A stretch of 64,000 nucleotides of DNA. It comes from JAWKUK01 sp041398605. GTDB taxonomy: Bacteria; Planctomycetota; UBA1135; GCA-002686595. A model generated the notes under the pieces. That model was not told the DNA's origin. It worked only from the letters and a program-made list of their open reading frames with translations, and did no database searches. Made by a program: the position numbers and the translations under genes. The DNA lies in contig JAWKUK010000010.1 of the NCBI GenBank assembly GCA_041398605.1, positions 245,605 through 309,604 of the forward strand, read 5' to 3'. Positions within the stretch are counted from its first letter, which is position 1; every line of letters starts with the position of its first letter. Shown one piece after another: positions 17,182 through 27,100 of this stretch.

Positions 17182-19317
17182 CTAGAGGACAAATCGGTGG
17201 GTTGCGTTGGGCCTCGTCAAAGGGAACGGGCCGCGCGCTTCCCCGTTCCAGGTGCAGCCGTAGTCGCCGAGCGGGAGGCCGCGATAGAGCACGCGCGTGG
17301 CGCCGCCGCCGGCGTGCACCTCCCGCAGCACCTGCCCGTTCGCGATCCACCTTTCGACGTCACTCCGATCGAAGCGGAGCGCATCGAGCAGGCCTCCGGC
17401 GGGGAGGGTCAGCTCGAGCGCCGCGGTCTGGTGCACTTCGATGACATTGAGCCCCGGTCGCAGCTCGTAGCGCCGCGAGCGCTCGAACAGGCGCGGGTCG
17501 TGGAGGACGAGCTGTGGGCGGCTGCCGTACCGGAAGTCCAGGCCCGGCACGCTCCCTTCCCCGTCGGACATCATCAACATCCCGAGCTCGACGGGTGCCG
17601 CGGATTGCAGCGAGACCCGGTGCCAGGGGAGCGGGGCGCCCTGGGCTTCGAGCCGCACTTCGTAGCGCTCACTGCGGCCCACAACGACCTCAACCCGGTC
17701 GCCGGTGCCCGCGGGGGCGTTCAATGGAAGGTCGGTCTGGACGGTCCCGTCGGGCAAGTGGATGTTCGCGACGAGGTCGTCGCCGAGCCCGACGGGGGCG
17801 TCCACCCAGCCGCGTTCGTCTGCGACGAAGACCATGCCAAAGCGGCTCGCGTGGCGGGTCGCGCCGACGTACATGATCGCGTCGGGCTGTGGCACACGGT
17901 CCTCGTCGAGCACGAGCCATCCGGCGCGCGCACCGAGGCGCAAGCTCGCTGAACTCGGCCCCGGCCGCGCGAGCGGCAAGCTCGTCGCGGCGAGCAGCGC
18001 GTCGGTCTCTTCAGAGATCTCGATGATCGAGGCCATGGCGGGCCCCGCGCCCCAGGCGTACGCGCGCACTGACCGCGACTCGACGCGGGCGACGCTGAAC
18101 CGTTGCAGCCCGAGCGCATCCACCGAGACGACACACAGGTTGAGGTTCCGAGCGACGAACGCGTGGTCCCAGTCCTCGACCTCGATCTCGACCGCGACGG
18201 CGTCGTCGAGGTCGATCGTCAGCGGGTCGTGATCGAGCGCCATCCCAGGCAAATCGATGCGCAGGTTGACCCCGTCCGGCGCGAAGAGGTTAAGGGCCAA
18301 GTCGGGCTCGCCCTTCGGCAACTCCACGAACGCGACCCCATTGGCGTCGAAGGCGACGGGCTCGGTGTCCCAGCCTTCGCGGATCTTGTAAGCCGTGGGC
18401 GCAGCGCTGCCGGTTCCCGCGAGGCGGACCTCCAGGACGTCGATCGGAGCCATGGCGACGTTCCCGACGTCGATCGTGCCCGAGCCCTCGGCGCCCGACA
18501 AGCCCACGACCTGCGTGCGGTATCCGGGGGCCGAGACAGCGAGCTGCCCCCGCTCCATTGCGACCGTCCGGAGCTCGAATCGCCCTGTGCTGTCAGACCG
18601 CGCGCTGAGGGGCGAGGCCTCTGCGGAGTCTGACTCGGGTCGCGCCGATTCAAAGCCCTCGAGCGCGTGCAGCGCAATCGTCGCGCCCTCGATTCGACCG
18701 CCGAAGACGCCGTCGTACGCAGTCCCGGTAATGAGTGTCACGACCTCGAACCCGAGGCAGACCTCCTGGTCTCCCTCGTGCGTGACCGTCGCGCGCGCAA
18801 GCGCTGAGCAGGCGCCGCTCTTGGCAACGCCAATGAACTCCCAGTCTCCAACGCCAACCTCGATTCGGTGCTGCGCACCTGTCGCCTCGACGGCGAGCTC
18901 GAACCAAGTCGCCTCACTCGATCCCGGCGCAAAGCTGCGGCAGACGACTCGCGTGATCGGGGTGTTGCTCGGTGTCGTTCGGATGTCGAGCCGTTGTGGG
19001 CGCTCCTCCGCGAGCGCGGCCGAATCACTTGGCTCGATACCAGCGCGCGCCCCCGTCACTCGCGTGAACGCGCGCTGTTCGGAGCGCCGATCGGCCTCCG
19101 CTTGACGGTGACCGCCAGTGGAGGTGGTCGAGCCGATCTTGGGCCCGGACTCGACCTTGTGCTGGGACCGTCCGCTGTCCTCGCCTGTCTCTGCGGGTGC
19201 CTCGGGCTTCGGCAGCACGAGGAGCGCTGCGACGAGGACCCCGCCCCCGATCGCCAACGCGCGCCACTTGCGATTCGACATCACTCTTCGCCTCGTTCTG
19301 GCGGTTGCATCGTTCAT
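17182..19317 (-). CDS. Membrane-anchored protein with carboxypeptidase-regulatory-like domains, last gene of a four-gene operon
   Basis: A 711-residue protein. One N-terminal hydrophobic helix (WRALAIGGGVLVAALLVL, about residues 18-35) is followed by a polar linker and then a long beta-rich extracytoplasmic region. The segment around LITGTAYDGVFGGRIEGATI and STGRFELRTVAMERGQLAVS resembles carboxypeptidase-regulatory-like (CarboxypepD_reg) beta-sandwich repeats, which are structural rather than enzymatic. The ATG at 19317 overlaps the stop of the small upstream gene (ATGA), showing translational coupling; an internal ATG at 19281 (MSNRKWRAL) is an alternative start. The function of the operon is unknown. 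Confidence 0.75.
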   Translation of the reverse strand: MNDATARTRRRVMSNRKWRALAIGGGVLVAALLVLPKPEAPAETGEDSGRSQHKVESGPKIGSTTSTGGHRQAEADRRSEQRAFTRVTGARAGIEPSDSAALAEERPQRLDIRTTPSNTPITRVVCRSFAPGSSEATWFELAVEATGAQHRIEVGVGDWEFIGVAKSGACSALARATVTHEGDQEVCLGFEVVTLITGTAYDGVFGGRIEGATIALHALEGFESARPESDSAEASPLSARSDSTGRFELRTVAMERGQLAVSAPGYRTQVVGLSGAEGSGTIDVGNVAMAPIDVLEVRLAGTGSAAPTAYKIREGWDTEPVAFDANGVAFVELPKGEPDLALNLFAPDGVNLRIDLPGMALDHDPLTIDLDDAVAVEIEVEDWDHAFVARNLNLCVVSVDALGLQRFSVARVESRSVRAYAWGAGPAMASIIEISEETDALLAATSLPLARPGPSSASLRLGARAGWLVLDEDRVPQPDAIMYVGATRHASRFGMVFVADERGWVDAPVGLGDDLVANIHLPDGTVQTDLPLNAPAGTGDRVEVVVGRSERYEVRLEAQGAPLPWHRVSLQSAAPVELGMLMMSDGEGSVPGLDFRYGSRPQLVLHDPRLFERSRRYELRPGLNVIEVHQTAALELTLPAGGLLDALRFDRSDVERWIANGQVLREVHAGGGATRVLYRGLPLGDYGCTWNGEARGPFPLTRPNATHRFVL

Positions 19318-19529
19318 CCCGCGGGGGGCGCGGGCGGAGTTTGGGGCGAATTCGTATTGTTGATCGTCGTGCGCACTCGGCGCTTACGTGGCGCGCCTCC
19401 GCCAGTCACGCCGACCATTGACGGAGCGCTCGCTGCCCCTCCAGACTGACATCCAGCGGTCGCCATGGAATCCACGAGGAACAACAGCAGACAGGCCGTC
19501 AAGCAGAGCGTTGAGGGTGCTTGTGTCAT
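19314..19529 (-). CDS. Small exported protein, possible lipoprotein
   Basis: A 71-residue product starting MTQAPSTLCLTACLLLFLVD, a typical export signal, with a weak lipobox-like ATAGC at residues 22-26. The remainder is Gly/Ala/Pro-rich with no domain. Support for reality is positional: it starts 5 bp after the upstream stop and its own stop overlaps the downstream ATG by four bases. It may be a small envelope partner of the downstream membrane protein. Confidence 0.6.
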   Translation of the reverse strand: MTQAPSTLCLTACLLLFLVDSMATAGCQSGGAASAPSMVGVTGGGAPRKRRVRTTINNTNSPQTPPAPPAG

Positions 19530-19533
19530 GGCG

Positions 19534-20268
19534 TTAAGTTGCATGCAGCGCGTCCTTCACCAATTCGAGCCAGAGGCCGCGGTGATCGAGCTCTTTCAGG
19601 CGGTCCCCAAGCCAGCTCAGCGCGCCCCTCGATCTCTGGGCACTTTGAGGCAGGAATCGCTGCAGCTCCGCATGCGCGGTCGCGAGCTCGCGTTGCTCCG
19701 CGTCATAGCTGCGCTCTAGCAACCAGGCGGCCTCGCGCGTCTCGCCCGTTCGCAGGGCCGCGAACGTGCCGAAGACTGCTCCAAGGGTGCGCTCGCTCGA
19801 AGTGGAGCGCCGGGCGCAGCGACGATGGACTTCGAACCACTCCTGAAGGCGGCCGAGGGCATGCAGGGCGCTCGCCAGGCTCAGGTCGATGGAACCGCTC
19901 AGGCTGGGATTGAGCGTCTTCGATGCCGCCGATTCGAGCGCGCGAACGGCCTCGCCCGGCGATTCCAAGATGAGGCTCGTGCACCCGTGGAAGCAAAGGG
20001 AGCGCGCATCGGGCCTGAGCGCCAGGAGCGCCTCTGCCTGCAGGCGGGCAGTCGCGCGATCCTTGCGCCGGCGCTTTGAGGTCGGGCCCGCGACATTGAC
20101 GAGATAAGGCTGGCCGATTCGGTTGAACGAGTGACGCAGCGCGCGCTCGAGGCCCTCCGCGGCCTCGTCACGATAATGGCGCGCGACAGTGCTGCTGGCT
20201 CGTGCGCCCCCTCGGCGCACGGCTTGCAGCATCGCCCCGATGGCGTCGTGCTCGATTGCGCCTGTCAC
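19534..20268 (-). CDS. Hypothetical protein, helical, possibly TPR-like
   Basis: A 244-residue protein, predicted cytoplasmic, starting at GTG 20268, which overlaps the upstream stop (GTGA). Most of it looks alpha-helical with Ala/Leu/Arg-rich segments such as ATARLQAEALLALRPDARSL, IDLSLASALHALGRLQEW and ETREAAWLLERSYDAEQREL, a pattern compatible with tetratricopeptide-like repeats, but I cannot align firm repeats. It is the second gene of the four-gene operon. The upstream in-frame extension to 20394 would overlap the preceding gene and is rejected in favour of the coupled start. Confidence 0.65.
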   Translation of the reverse strand: MTGAIEHDAIGAMLQAVRRGGARASSTVARHYRDEAAEGLERALRHSFNRIGQPYLVNVAGPTSKRRRKDRATARLQAEALLALRPDARSLCFHGCTSLILESPGEAVRALESAASKTLNPSLSGSIDLSLASALHALGRLQEWFEVHRRCARRSTSSERTLGAVFGTFAALRTGETREAAWLLERSYDAEQRELATAHAELQRFLPQSAQRSRGALSWLGDRLKELDHRGLWLELVKDALHAT

Positions 20269-20831
20269 TCCTGCGATGTCCGGTCGCCCTCGCGTGGCGC
20301 CGAGAGGACCGTACGAAGGACGCTTCGGAGCGCCGACCAGGCAGCGGTCGCAATGTCGCGGTCGCGCTTGAGGTCCGCGCGCTCCCCAGGCCAAAGGGTT
20401 CGCAGCTTCGGAGAGGTTGTGCGTAGCAGCGACAAGATCAGGCGGCGCTCAGCGATGGGGCGAGCACGGAGCGCCTCGGTGACTAGCAGCGCCATATCGC
20501 ATTCGACTCCGATCGCGGCAGTGACAGCGCGGACGACGGCTTCATTTGGGGAGCGTTCGTTCTGGTGGGTGGCGTGCACCTCGAGCTCTCGTTGGAGATT
20601 GCCTGCCCGCTCTGCGATATCGGCCGGCGTCTTGAGCAGCCCTTCATAGGTCGCGATGACGAGCGCTGCCGGATCGATCAAGAGCGCGAACTCTGCTGTC
20701 AAGGCCGCTGCCCGTGGCAGTAGCCCGAGCGGATCGTGTGCGACGACCTGCTCGAGTGCGTCGCGCGGGTCAGTCTGGATGAGCGCTTCAAGGCGACGTA
20801 GCGCGTGTGCGAGGTCGAAGATCGGCTGCAT
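20265..20831 (-). CDS. Hypothetical protein, first gene of four-gene operon
   Basis: A 188-residue, charged, alpha-helical protein from ATG 20831 (MQPIFDLAHALRRLEALIQT). No signal peptide or membrane helix is visible. Segments such as PIAERRLILSLLRTTSPKL could suggest a helix-turn-helix-like or sigma-factor-like C-terminus, but the match is too weak to claim. The gene overlaps the next by four bases (GTGA). It is divergent from addB, so the operon promoter should lie in 20832-21039. Confidence 0.6.
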   Translation of the reverse strand: MQPIFDLAHALRRLEALIQTDPRDALEQVVAHDPLGLLPRAAALTAEFALLIDPAALVIATYEGLLKTPADIAERAGNLQRELEVHATHQNERSPNEAVVRAVTAAIGVECDMALLVTEALRARPIAERRLILSLLRTTSPKLRTLWPGERADLKRDRDIATAAWSALRSVLRTVLSAPREGDRTSQE

Positions 20832-21039
20832 TGGAGGGCCGGGGCAGTGCGGGGCTGTGCAGGGCACGTGCGAGAGGGGAGCGTGCGAGGGGCAGTTCGT
20901 CGGCAGCAGAGCCCGCCCTCGCGCCACGATGCTGCGGTGGGGCGCGCCAGGCGTCAAATAGGCGCGCTTCCTGCGGCTGGGACTGGTCCTTGGGCGTGCG
21001 TGGTTTGGGGCCGTGGGGGCCGGCGCTACACTCGCGGCG

Positions 21040-24000
21040 ATGGCGCTCGCACCTTCGCTTCAGTTCCTTGGCTGGGCGGGGAATCCGCTCGCGCTCGCGG
21101 CCGACGCGCTCGTCGAGCGGTACGGCGAGGGCCTCGGGCGCGTGCTCGTGACCGTGCCCGGCGCGCGGGTCGGGCGCGGGCTCGCTGGGGAGCTGCGGCG
21201 GGCGGCCGCCGAGCGCGGGCTGCGCGCCTGGACACCGCCGAGGGTGCTCACGCAAGGGCGCCTCGTCGACGAGCTGCTCGAGCTCGACCGGCCGACCGCG
21301 GACCGCGCTGCCCGCACCTTTGCCTGGGAGCGCGCCCTCGTCGAGACGCTCGGCGCCGGCGGCGCCGCCAACGATCTCTTCGAGCGCGTGCCCCCGCGCG
21401 AAGACCGCGTCGGCTGGTGGCGCCTCGCCGAGCGCGTGCGGACCCTGCACGCCGAGCTCGCCGACGAAGGGCACGACTTCGCCATGCTGGCCGCGCCCAC
21501 CGACGGCACCACGACCGAGCGCGAGGTCCGCCGTTGGGCCGCCCTCGCCAAAGTCCAGAAGCGCTGGCGCGAGCAGCTCGACGCCTGCGGGCTCGCCGAC
21601 CCGCACGACGCGCGCAACGCCGCGCTCGCTGCCGAGCACATCGATCGCGCGCACGCGATCGCGCTCGTCGGCATCGTCGACGGACCCGGGCTCCTGCGCC
21701 GCGCCCTGGAGCTGCGCGTCACGCTCGGCGCGCCGCCCGATGCCTTCGTCCTCGCGCCCGAGCGCGAGCGCGAGGGCTTCGACGCGCTCGGGTTCCTCGT
21801 CACCGAACACTGGCGCCAGCGCGCGCTCCACCTCGCGCCCTCGGGCGCCGCGCCGCTCTCACGCTGGCACGTCGTACGGGGCCCCCTCGACGAGGCCGAG
21901 CTCGCGGCGCGCATCGTCGCCCACCGCGTCGGCGGCGCGGCCGACCCCCTAGGGGACCTCGGCGCGCGCGGGGACCTCGGCGCGCGCAGGGACCTCGGCG
22001 CGCGCAGGGACCTCGACGCCAGCGACGTCACCATCGGCGTCGCCGACGAAGCCGCGACGCCGTTCCTGGAGCGCCGCTTCGCCGCCGAGGGCGTCCGCGC
22101 GCGACCCGCCGCCGGCGAGCCGCTCGAGCGCACGCCCCCCGCGCGCCTCCTCGCTTCGTTCGCCGCCTGGCTCGACGGGCGCGCCGCCGCGACCGCCGCC
22201 GAGCTCCTGCGCCACCCGGACCTCGAGCGCGCCCTCGACCGACGCCTGCAGCCCGCAGGCCCGGCTCCAGAGGCAGGGCTCGCTGCAGACCTCGCCTCGA
22301 GCCTGGACGAGACGCCCGAGCCGCGCTCGATCCCGGCCCTGCTCGATCGCGTGCGCATCGCGCACCTGCCCGAGCGCCTCGACGTGGACTCGGAGCTGCC
22401 CATCGGGGTCCATTCCGAGGATCGCGCGCCGCTGCTCGCGCTCTTCGGGCACCTGCGCGCCCTCGCCGGCGCGCTGCTCGAGCCGCGCGCGATGCCGCTG
22501 CGCGCGGCGCTCGAGGCCGCGCGCGCGCTGCTCGTCGACGTCTATGACGGGCACTCGCTCACAGACGAAGGCGAGCCCGCGCGGGTCACGCGCGAGGCCC
22601 TCGCCGCGATCGGCGAAGCGCTGTCCGCCCTCGAGCACGTGCCCGCGCCGCTCGCCGGCGAGGTCACGCCGAGCGCGGCGCTGGAGCTCTTGCTGCACGC
22701 GCTCCGCGGGCGCGCCGTGCCGCCCGCGCCCGACGCCCAGGACGTCCCGACGATCGAGCTGCTCGGCTGGCTCGAGCTGCCGTTCGACCCTGCGCCGGTG
22801 CTCGTCGTGACCGGCTTCGTCGACGGCAGCGTCCCGACCGTGCCCGGCGCCGATCCGTTCCTGCCCGACTCGCTGCGCGGGCGCCTCGGCCTCGAGGACG
22901 ACGCGCACCGCACCGCCCGCGATGCGTACGTCGCCGCGACGCTCGTCGCGACGCGCAGCGTCGACTTCGTCTCGCCGCGCCGCACGCGCGAGGGCGAGCC
23001 GCGCTTCCCGAGCCGCCTCGCCTTCCACGCCGACCCCGAAGAGGTGCTGCGTCGCATGCAGCACGCGCTGCACCCCACGCCGCTCGCAACGAGCGCGACG
23101 CCAGCGCCCCGCGCGCGCTCGGCCGCGCCCTATACCCGCCCGACGCTGCGGCCGCGCGGCGTGCCCTCCGTCTTCGCCGTCACGGACTTCGCCGCCTATA
23201 TCGAGTCGCCGTATCGCTACGCGTTGGAGCGCCTCCTGCGCCTGCGCGAGGTCGACGACGGCGCGCGTGAGCTCGACGCCGCGAGCTTCGGCGACCTCGT
23301 GCACGACGCCTTGAGCGTCCTGAGCGAGCCCGCGCTCGCGACGTGCACCAGCGAGGCGAAGCTGCACGACGCCGTCCTCGCGCGCCTCGATGGCATCGCA
23401 GAGCTCAAGTTCGGCCGCGCGCCGCTGCCGGCGGTCGCGATGCAGATCGAGCAGGCGCGCCTGCGCCTCATCGACTTCGTCCCGTGGCAGGCGCAGCGCG
23501 CGCTGCAAGGTTGGGAGGTCGTGCACACCGAGTGGGCGCCCTCCGAGCGCGCCGTCGACGGCCAGATGCTGCGCGCCGTCCCTCTGCCGATGCCGCGCAG
23601 CCAGCCCGCCGCGTGGCTGCGGGGCAAGATCGATCGCGTCGATCGCCACCGCGCGACGGGCCGCATCGCGATCATTGACTACAAGACCGGCAAGCGCGCC
23701 AAGAAGCCGGACGACGCCTACAAGGCCACGTCGCGCAAGAAGGACGCGGAGCGCGAGTGGGTCGATCCGCAGCTCGCGCTGTATTGCCTGCTCGCCAGCG
23801 AGCTCCTGGGCTCGGACGAGCGTCCGCCCGACCTCGGCTACCTGTCGCTGACCCCCGACGGGTCGGTGTGGAGCCCCGCGCCCGATACGTGGCACTCCGG
23901 CGACGTGATCGGGTCGGCCGTCGAGCTCGCGGTCCACATCGTCAGCGAGGTGCGCGCGGGCGCCCTCGACGCGCTGGGCAACGTGCGCCACTTCAAGGGC

Positions 24001-24111
24001 CTCGCAGCGGACCTCATCGGCGTGGGCTTTGTCGTCGCGCCCGAGGGCGACGACGATGAGACACTCGAAGGCAGCGCCGCTGGCGCCGCGAGCCACGGAG
24101 GCGAGGCATGA
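21040..24111 (+). CDS. addB: AddB-like PD-(D/E)XK nuclease subunit of a double-strand-break repair complex
   Basis: A 1023-residue protein from ATG 21040. The N-terminal part is a degenerate helicase-like region (FLGWAGNPLALAADALVERY), and the C-terminal nuclease starts at FAVTDFAAYIESPYRYALER, with ASFGDLVHDALS, LRGKIDRVDRH and IAIIDYKTGKRAKKPDD giving the D...D-Y-K catalytic order, then WVDPQLALYCLLASELLG. In canonical AddB the segment before the nuclease has a Cys of an Fe-S cluster; here it is Ser (ESPYRY), so the cluster is probably absent. The gene overlaps addA by four bases (ATGA), consistent with a heterodimer that resects broken DNA ends for recombination. An 18-bp minisatellite at 21952-22018 encodes a GARRDL-type repeat. 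Confidence 0.85.
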   Translation: MALAPSLQFLGWAGNPLALAADALVERYGEGLGRVLVTVPGARVGRGLAGELRRAAAERGLRAWTPPRVLTQGRLVDELLELDRPTADRAARTFAWERALVETLGAGGAANDLFERVPPREDRVGWWRLAERVRTLHAELADEGHDFAMLAAPTDGTTTEREVRRWAALAKVQKRWREQLDACGLADPHDARNAALAAEHIDRAHAIALVGIVDGPGLLRRALELRVTLGAPPDAFVLAPEREREGFDALGFLVTEHWRQRALHLAPSGAAPLSRWHVVRGPLDEAELAARIVAHRVGGAADPLGDLGARGDLGARRDLGARRDLDASDVTIGVADEAATPFLERRFAAEGVRARPAAGEPLERTPPARLLASFAAWLDGRAAATAAELLRHPDLERALDRRLQPAGPAPEAGLAADLASSLDETPEPRSIPALLDRVRIAHLPERLDVDSELPIGVHSEDRAPLLALFGHLRALAGALLEPRAMPLRAALEAARALLVDVYDGHSLTDEGEPARVTREALAAIGEALSALEHVPAPLAGEVTPSAALELLLHALRGRAVPPAPDAQDVPTIELLGWLELPFDPAPVLVVTGFVDGSVPTVPGADPFLPDSLRGRLGLEDDAHRTARDAYVAATLVATRSVDFVSPRRTREGEPRFPSRLAFHADPEEVLRRMQHALHPTPLATSATPAPRARSAAPYTRPTLRPRGVPSVFAVTDFAAYIESPYRYALERLLRLREVDDGARELDAASFGDLVHDALSVLSEPALATCTSEAKLHDAVLARLDGIAELKFGRAPLPAVAMQIEQARLRLIDFVPWQAQRALQGWEVVHTEWAPSERAVDGQMLRAVPLPMPRSQPAAWLRGKIDRVDRHRATGRIAIIDYKTGKRAKKPDDAYKATSRKKDAEREWVDPQLALYCLLASELLGSDERPPDLGYLSLTPDGSVWSPAPDTWHSGDVIGSAVELAVHIVSEVRAGALDALGNVRHFKGLAADLIGVGFVVAPEGDDDETLEGSAAGAASHGGEA

Positions 24112-27100
24112 GCGCGCCGCACAGCCTGCTGCTCGCCTCCGCGGGGACCGGCAAGACCTATCGCCTGGCGACGCACTTCGCGGCGCTCTTGGCGGCGGGC
24201 GTCGAGCCTTCGCGCGTGCTCGCGACGACGTTCACGCGCAAGGCCGCGGGCGAGATCCTCGACCGCGTCCTGGCCCGGCTCGTCGAGGCCGCGACCGTCG
24301 GCGAGAAGGGCGAGGGCGCGCGCGCGAGCCTCGCCAGCGCCGCCGAGCGCGTCTACGGCGAGCCACAGCGCCTCACGCGCGAGGCCGCCCTCGAGCGCCT
24401 CGCAGGCCTCGCACGTCAGGTCGGGCGCTTCCAGGTTCGCACGCTCGACTCGTTCTTCATCCAGGTCGCGCGCCTCTTTGCGTACGAGCTGGCGCTGATG
24501 CCGGAGTGGCACATCGCCGACGACATCGAGGACGACGCGCTGCGCGCGGAGATCCTGTCCGAGGTCATCGCGGCGCTCGGCCCGAACGAGCGGGTCGCGC
24601 TGCTCCAGGCGATCGCGCAGGTCGGCGCGCCGACCGCGTCGCACTCGGTCTTGATCGAAGCCGTGCACGAAGCGCTCGAGCTGCACCGCGAGGCGCGCCC
24701 TGGCCAGCGCGCGGAGGCTTGGGCCGTGATCGAGCCCAGCGCGCCGCCCGACGCCGCGGAGCTCGACGCCGCGGTGCGCCACTTGATGACGTTCGAGCTG
24801 CCGCTGACGAAGGCGGGGAAGCCGAACGGCAACTGGGAGAAGCTGCGCGCCAAGACGAACCCGATGCTCGAGCAACGGGACTGGGGCGCGTGGTTCGACG
24901 GCGCGCTCGCGACGAGCGTGCGCTCGGGCAAGCTCAGCTACCACAACGTCGCGGTCCCCGACTCCGTCGCTGAGGCGGCCCGCGTCGTCGACCGCGAGGC
25001 CTTGGCCGACGTCACCGCGCGCCTCGTCGCGATGAACGTCGCGACGGGCAACTTGTGCGACCTCTACCTCGCGCGCGAGCGCGCCGCGAAGGACCGCACG
25101 GGCGCCTATCGCTTCGAGGACTTCCCGCGCGCGCTCGGCGCCGGCCCCGCGGGCGCGGACGACGAGGAGGGCCGCGCGCTGTGGCTCGCGGACCTCGGCT
25201 ATCGCCTCGACACGCGCGTCTCGCACCTCTTGCTGGACGAGTTCCAGGACACGGCGCCGCTGCAGTGGCGCCTCTTGATGCCGCTCGCCGAGGAGCTCTT
25301 GGCGGGCCACGACGAGGACGGCCAGCCGCGCACGTTCTTCTGCGTCGGCGACGTCAAGCAGTCGATCTATGGCTGGCGCGAGGCCGAGCCACGCCTCTTG
25401 GGCGAGATGCACCAGCGGCACCCGGTGCTCGTGCCCGAGGCGATGACGGAGAGCTGGCGCTCGTCCGACGTCGTGCTCGACACGGTGAACCAGCTCTTCG
25501 CGAAGCTGCCGGAGCGCGAGGTGTTCGCCGGCGACGAGCGCGAGGTGCTGCGCGCGCGCGCGGCGGATTGGAGCGCCGGCTTCACGACGCACCGGCGCGC
25601 CGGCGGCGCGGGCCCGTGCGCGGGGGCGGCGCGCCTGTTGGAGGTCGCGGTGACCGAGCGCGAGGGCGGCAAGCTCTCGGCGGGCGAGGCCAGCGTCGCC
25701 GTGACCGTCGAGCGCGTCGCGCAGCTCGTCGAGCGTGTGCCCGAGGCGACGGTCGCCATTCTCTTGCGCTCGAAGAAGGACATCCCGCGGCTCCTGTTCG
25801 GCCTGAGAGAGCGCGGCATCGATGCCAGCGGCGAGGGCGGGAACCCGCTGACCGACGCGGCGCTCGTCACGCAGGCGCTGGCGCTCTTGCACCTCGCCGA
25901 CCACCCCGACGACGGCGTCGCGGCGCTGTCGGTGGTCCATTCGCCGTTCGCGGCGCGCTACGGCCTCGAGGGCGCGCGCGTCGACGGCCGGGCCGAGCGC
26001 ACGCGGCTGCGCGCCGTTTCGCGCGCGGTGCGGCGCGAGCTCGTCGAGGTCGGCTACGGGGTCTTCCTCGAGCGCCTCGCGCGAGCGTGCGCCGCGGACG
26101 CGTCCGACTGGGATCAGACGCGCTTTGCGCAGCTCGTCGAGCTGGCCCTCGCCTACGACGCGCGCGCGGGCCTGCGCCCGACGTCGTTCGCACAGCTCGT
26201 GCGGCGTCAGCGCGTCGAGAGCCCGACGGGCGCGCGGGTCAAGGTGATGACGGTTCACGCGTCGAAGGGGCTCGAGTTCGACGCGGTGTTCCTGCCGCAG
26301 TTGACGGGCAGCTTGACGGGTCAGCGCTCGACGCTGTTGTCGTGGAAGCGGGGCCCTTTGGAGCCGATCGACGTCCTGTCGCGCGCGCCGAAGAAGGAGG
26401 TCATGGCGCTGCGACCGGACTTGCGCCAGCTCGCGGACCAGGTCGATGCGCGAACTCTGATCGACGAGTTGTCGGTGCTGTACGTGGCCACGACGCGCGC
26501 GGTGCATCACCTGGAGCTGATCGTGCCGACGTCGGCCAAGACGCGGCCGGCGGCGGCGCCGGTGCGTGTCATGGAGCTCGTGCGCGAGGGGCTCGTCGGA
26601 GAGTCCTGGGGGGCGCGCAGCACGGACGCTGACGCGGCCGGCGACGCGACCGAGCCCGACCCCGGCTACAGGGTGCGAGAGCTTTGGCGTCACGCGGACT
26701 CGGACGAGACCTGGCGCCCTGCACCGGCGAAGCGAGACACGCCCACTGGGCCAGCGCCGCTCGCGCCGCGCGCGTTGACCCTCGCGCCCGCCGCGGCGCC
26801 GCGGCAGGTCCGCTATCGCACGCCCTCGGGCGCGGAGGCGCGCCGCATGGACGCGGCGTCGCTGTTGGCGCCGCCCGAGCGCCGCGCGCGGGACCTCGGC
26901 ACGCTCGTGCACAAGCTGTTCGAGGGTGTCGAGTGGAGCGAGGACGAGGCGCGCGGCGAGGTTGAGCTGCGCGCGGCGTTACGCCGTCAGGCGACGGACA
27001 CGACGCTGATCGAAGAGGCGCTGGCGAGGTTCCAAGCGGCGTTGGCGCGCGCTGACGTGCGCGCGGCGCTGTCGCGCGAAGCGCTGCAGCTCGGGCCGGA

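Noticed and set aside
23838..26912. A 1024-residue open frame antisense to addA/addB
   Set aside because: Very GC-rich codon use leaves the opposite strand open; the protein is Arg/Ala/Glu-rich and low in hydrophobic order, while the sense strand has all helicase motifs.
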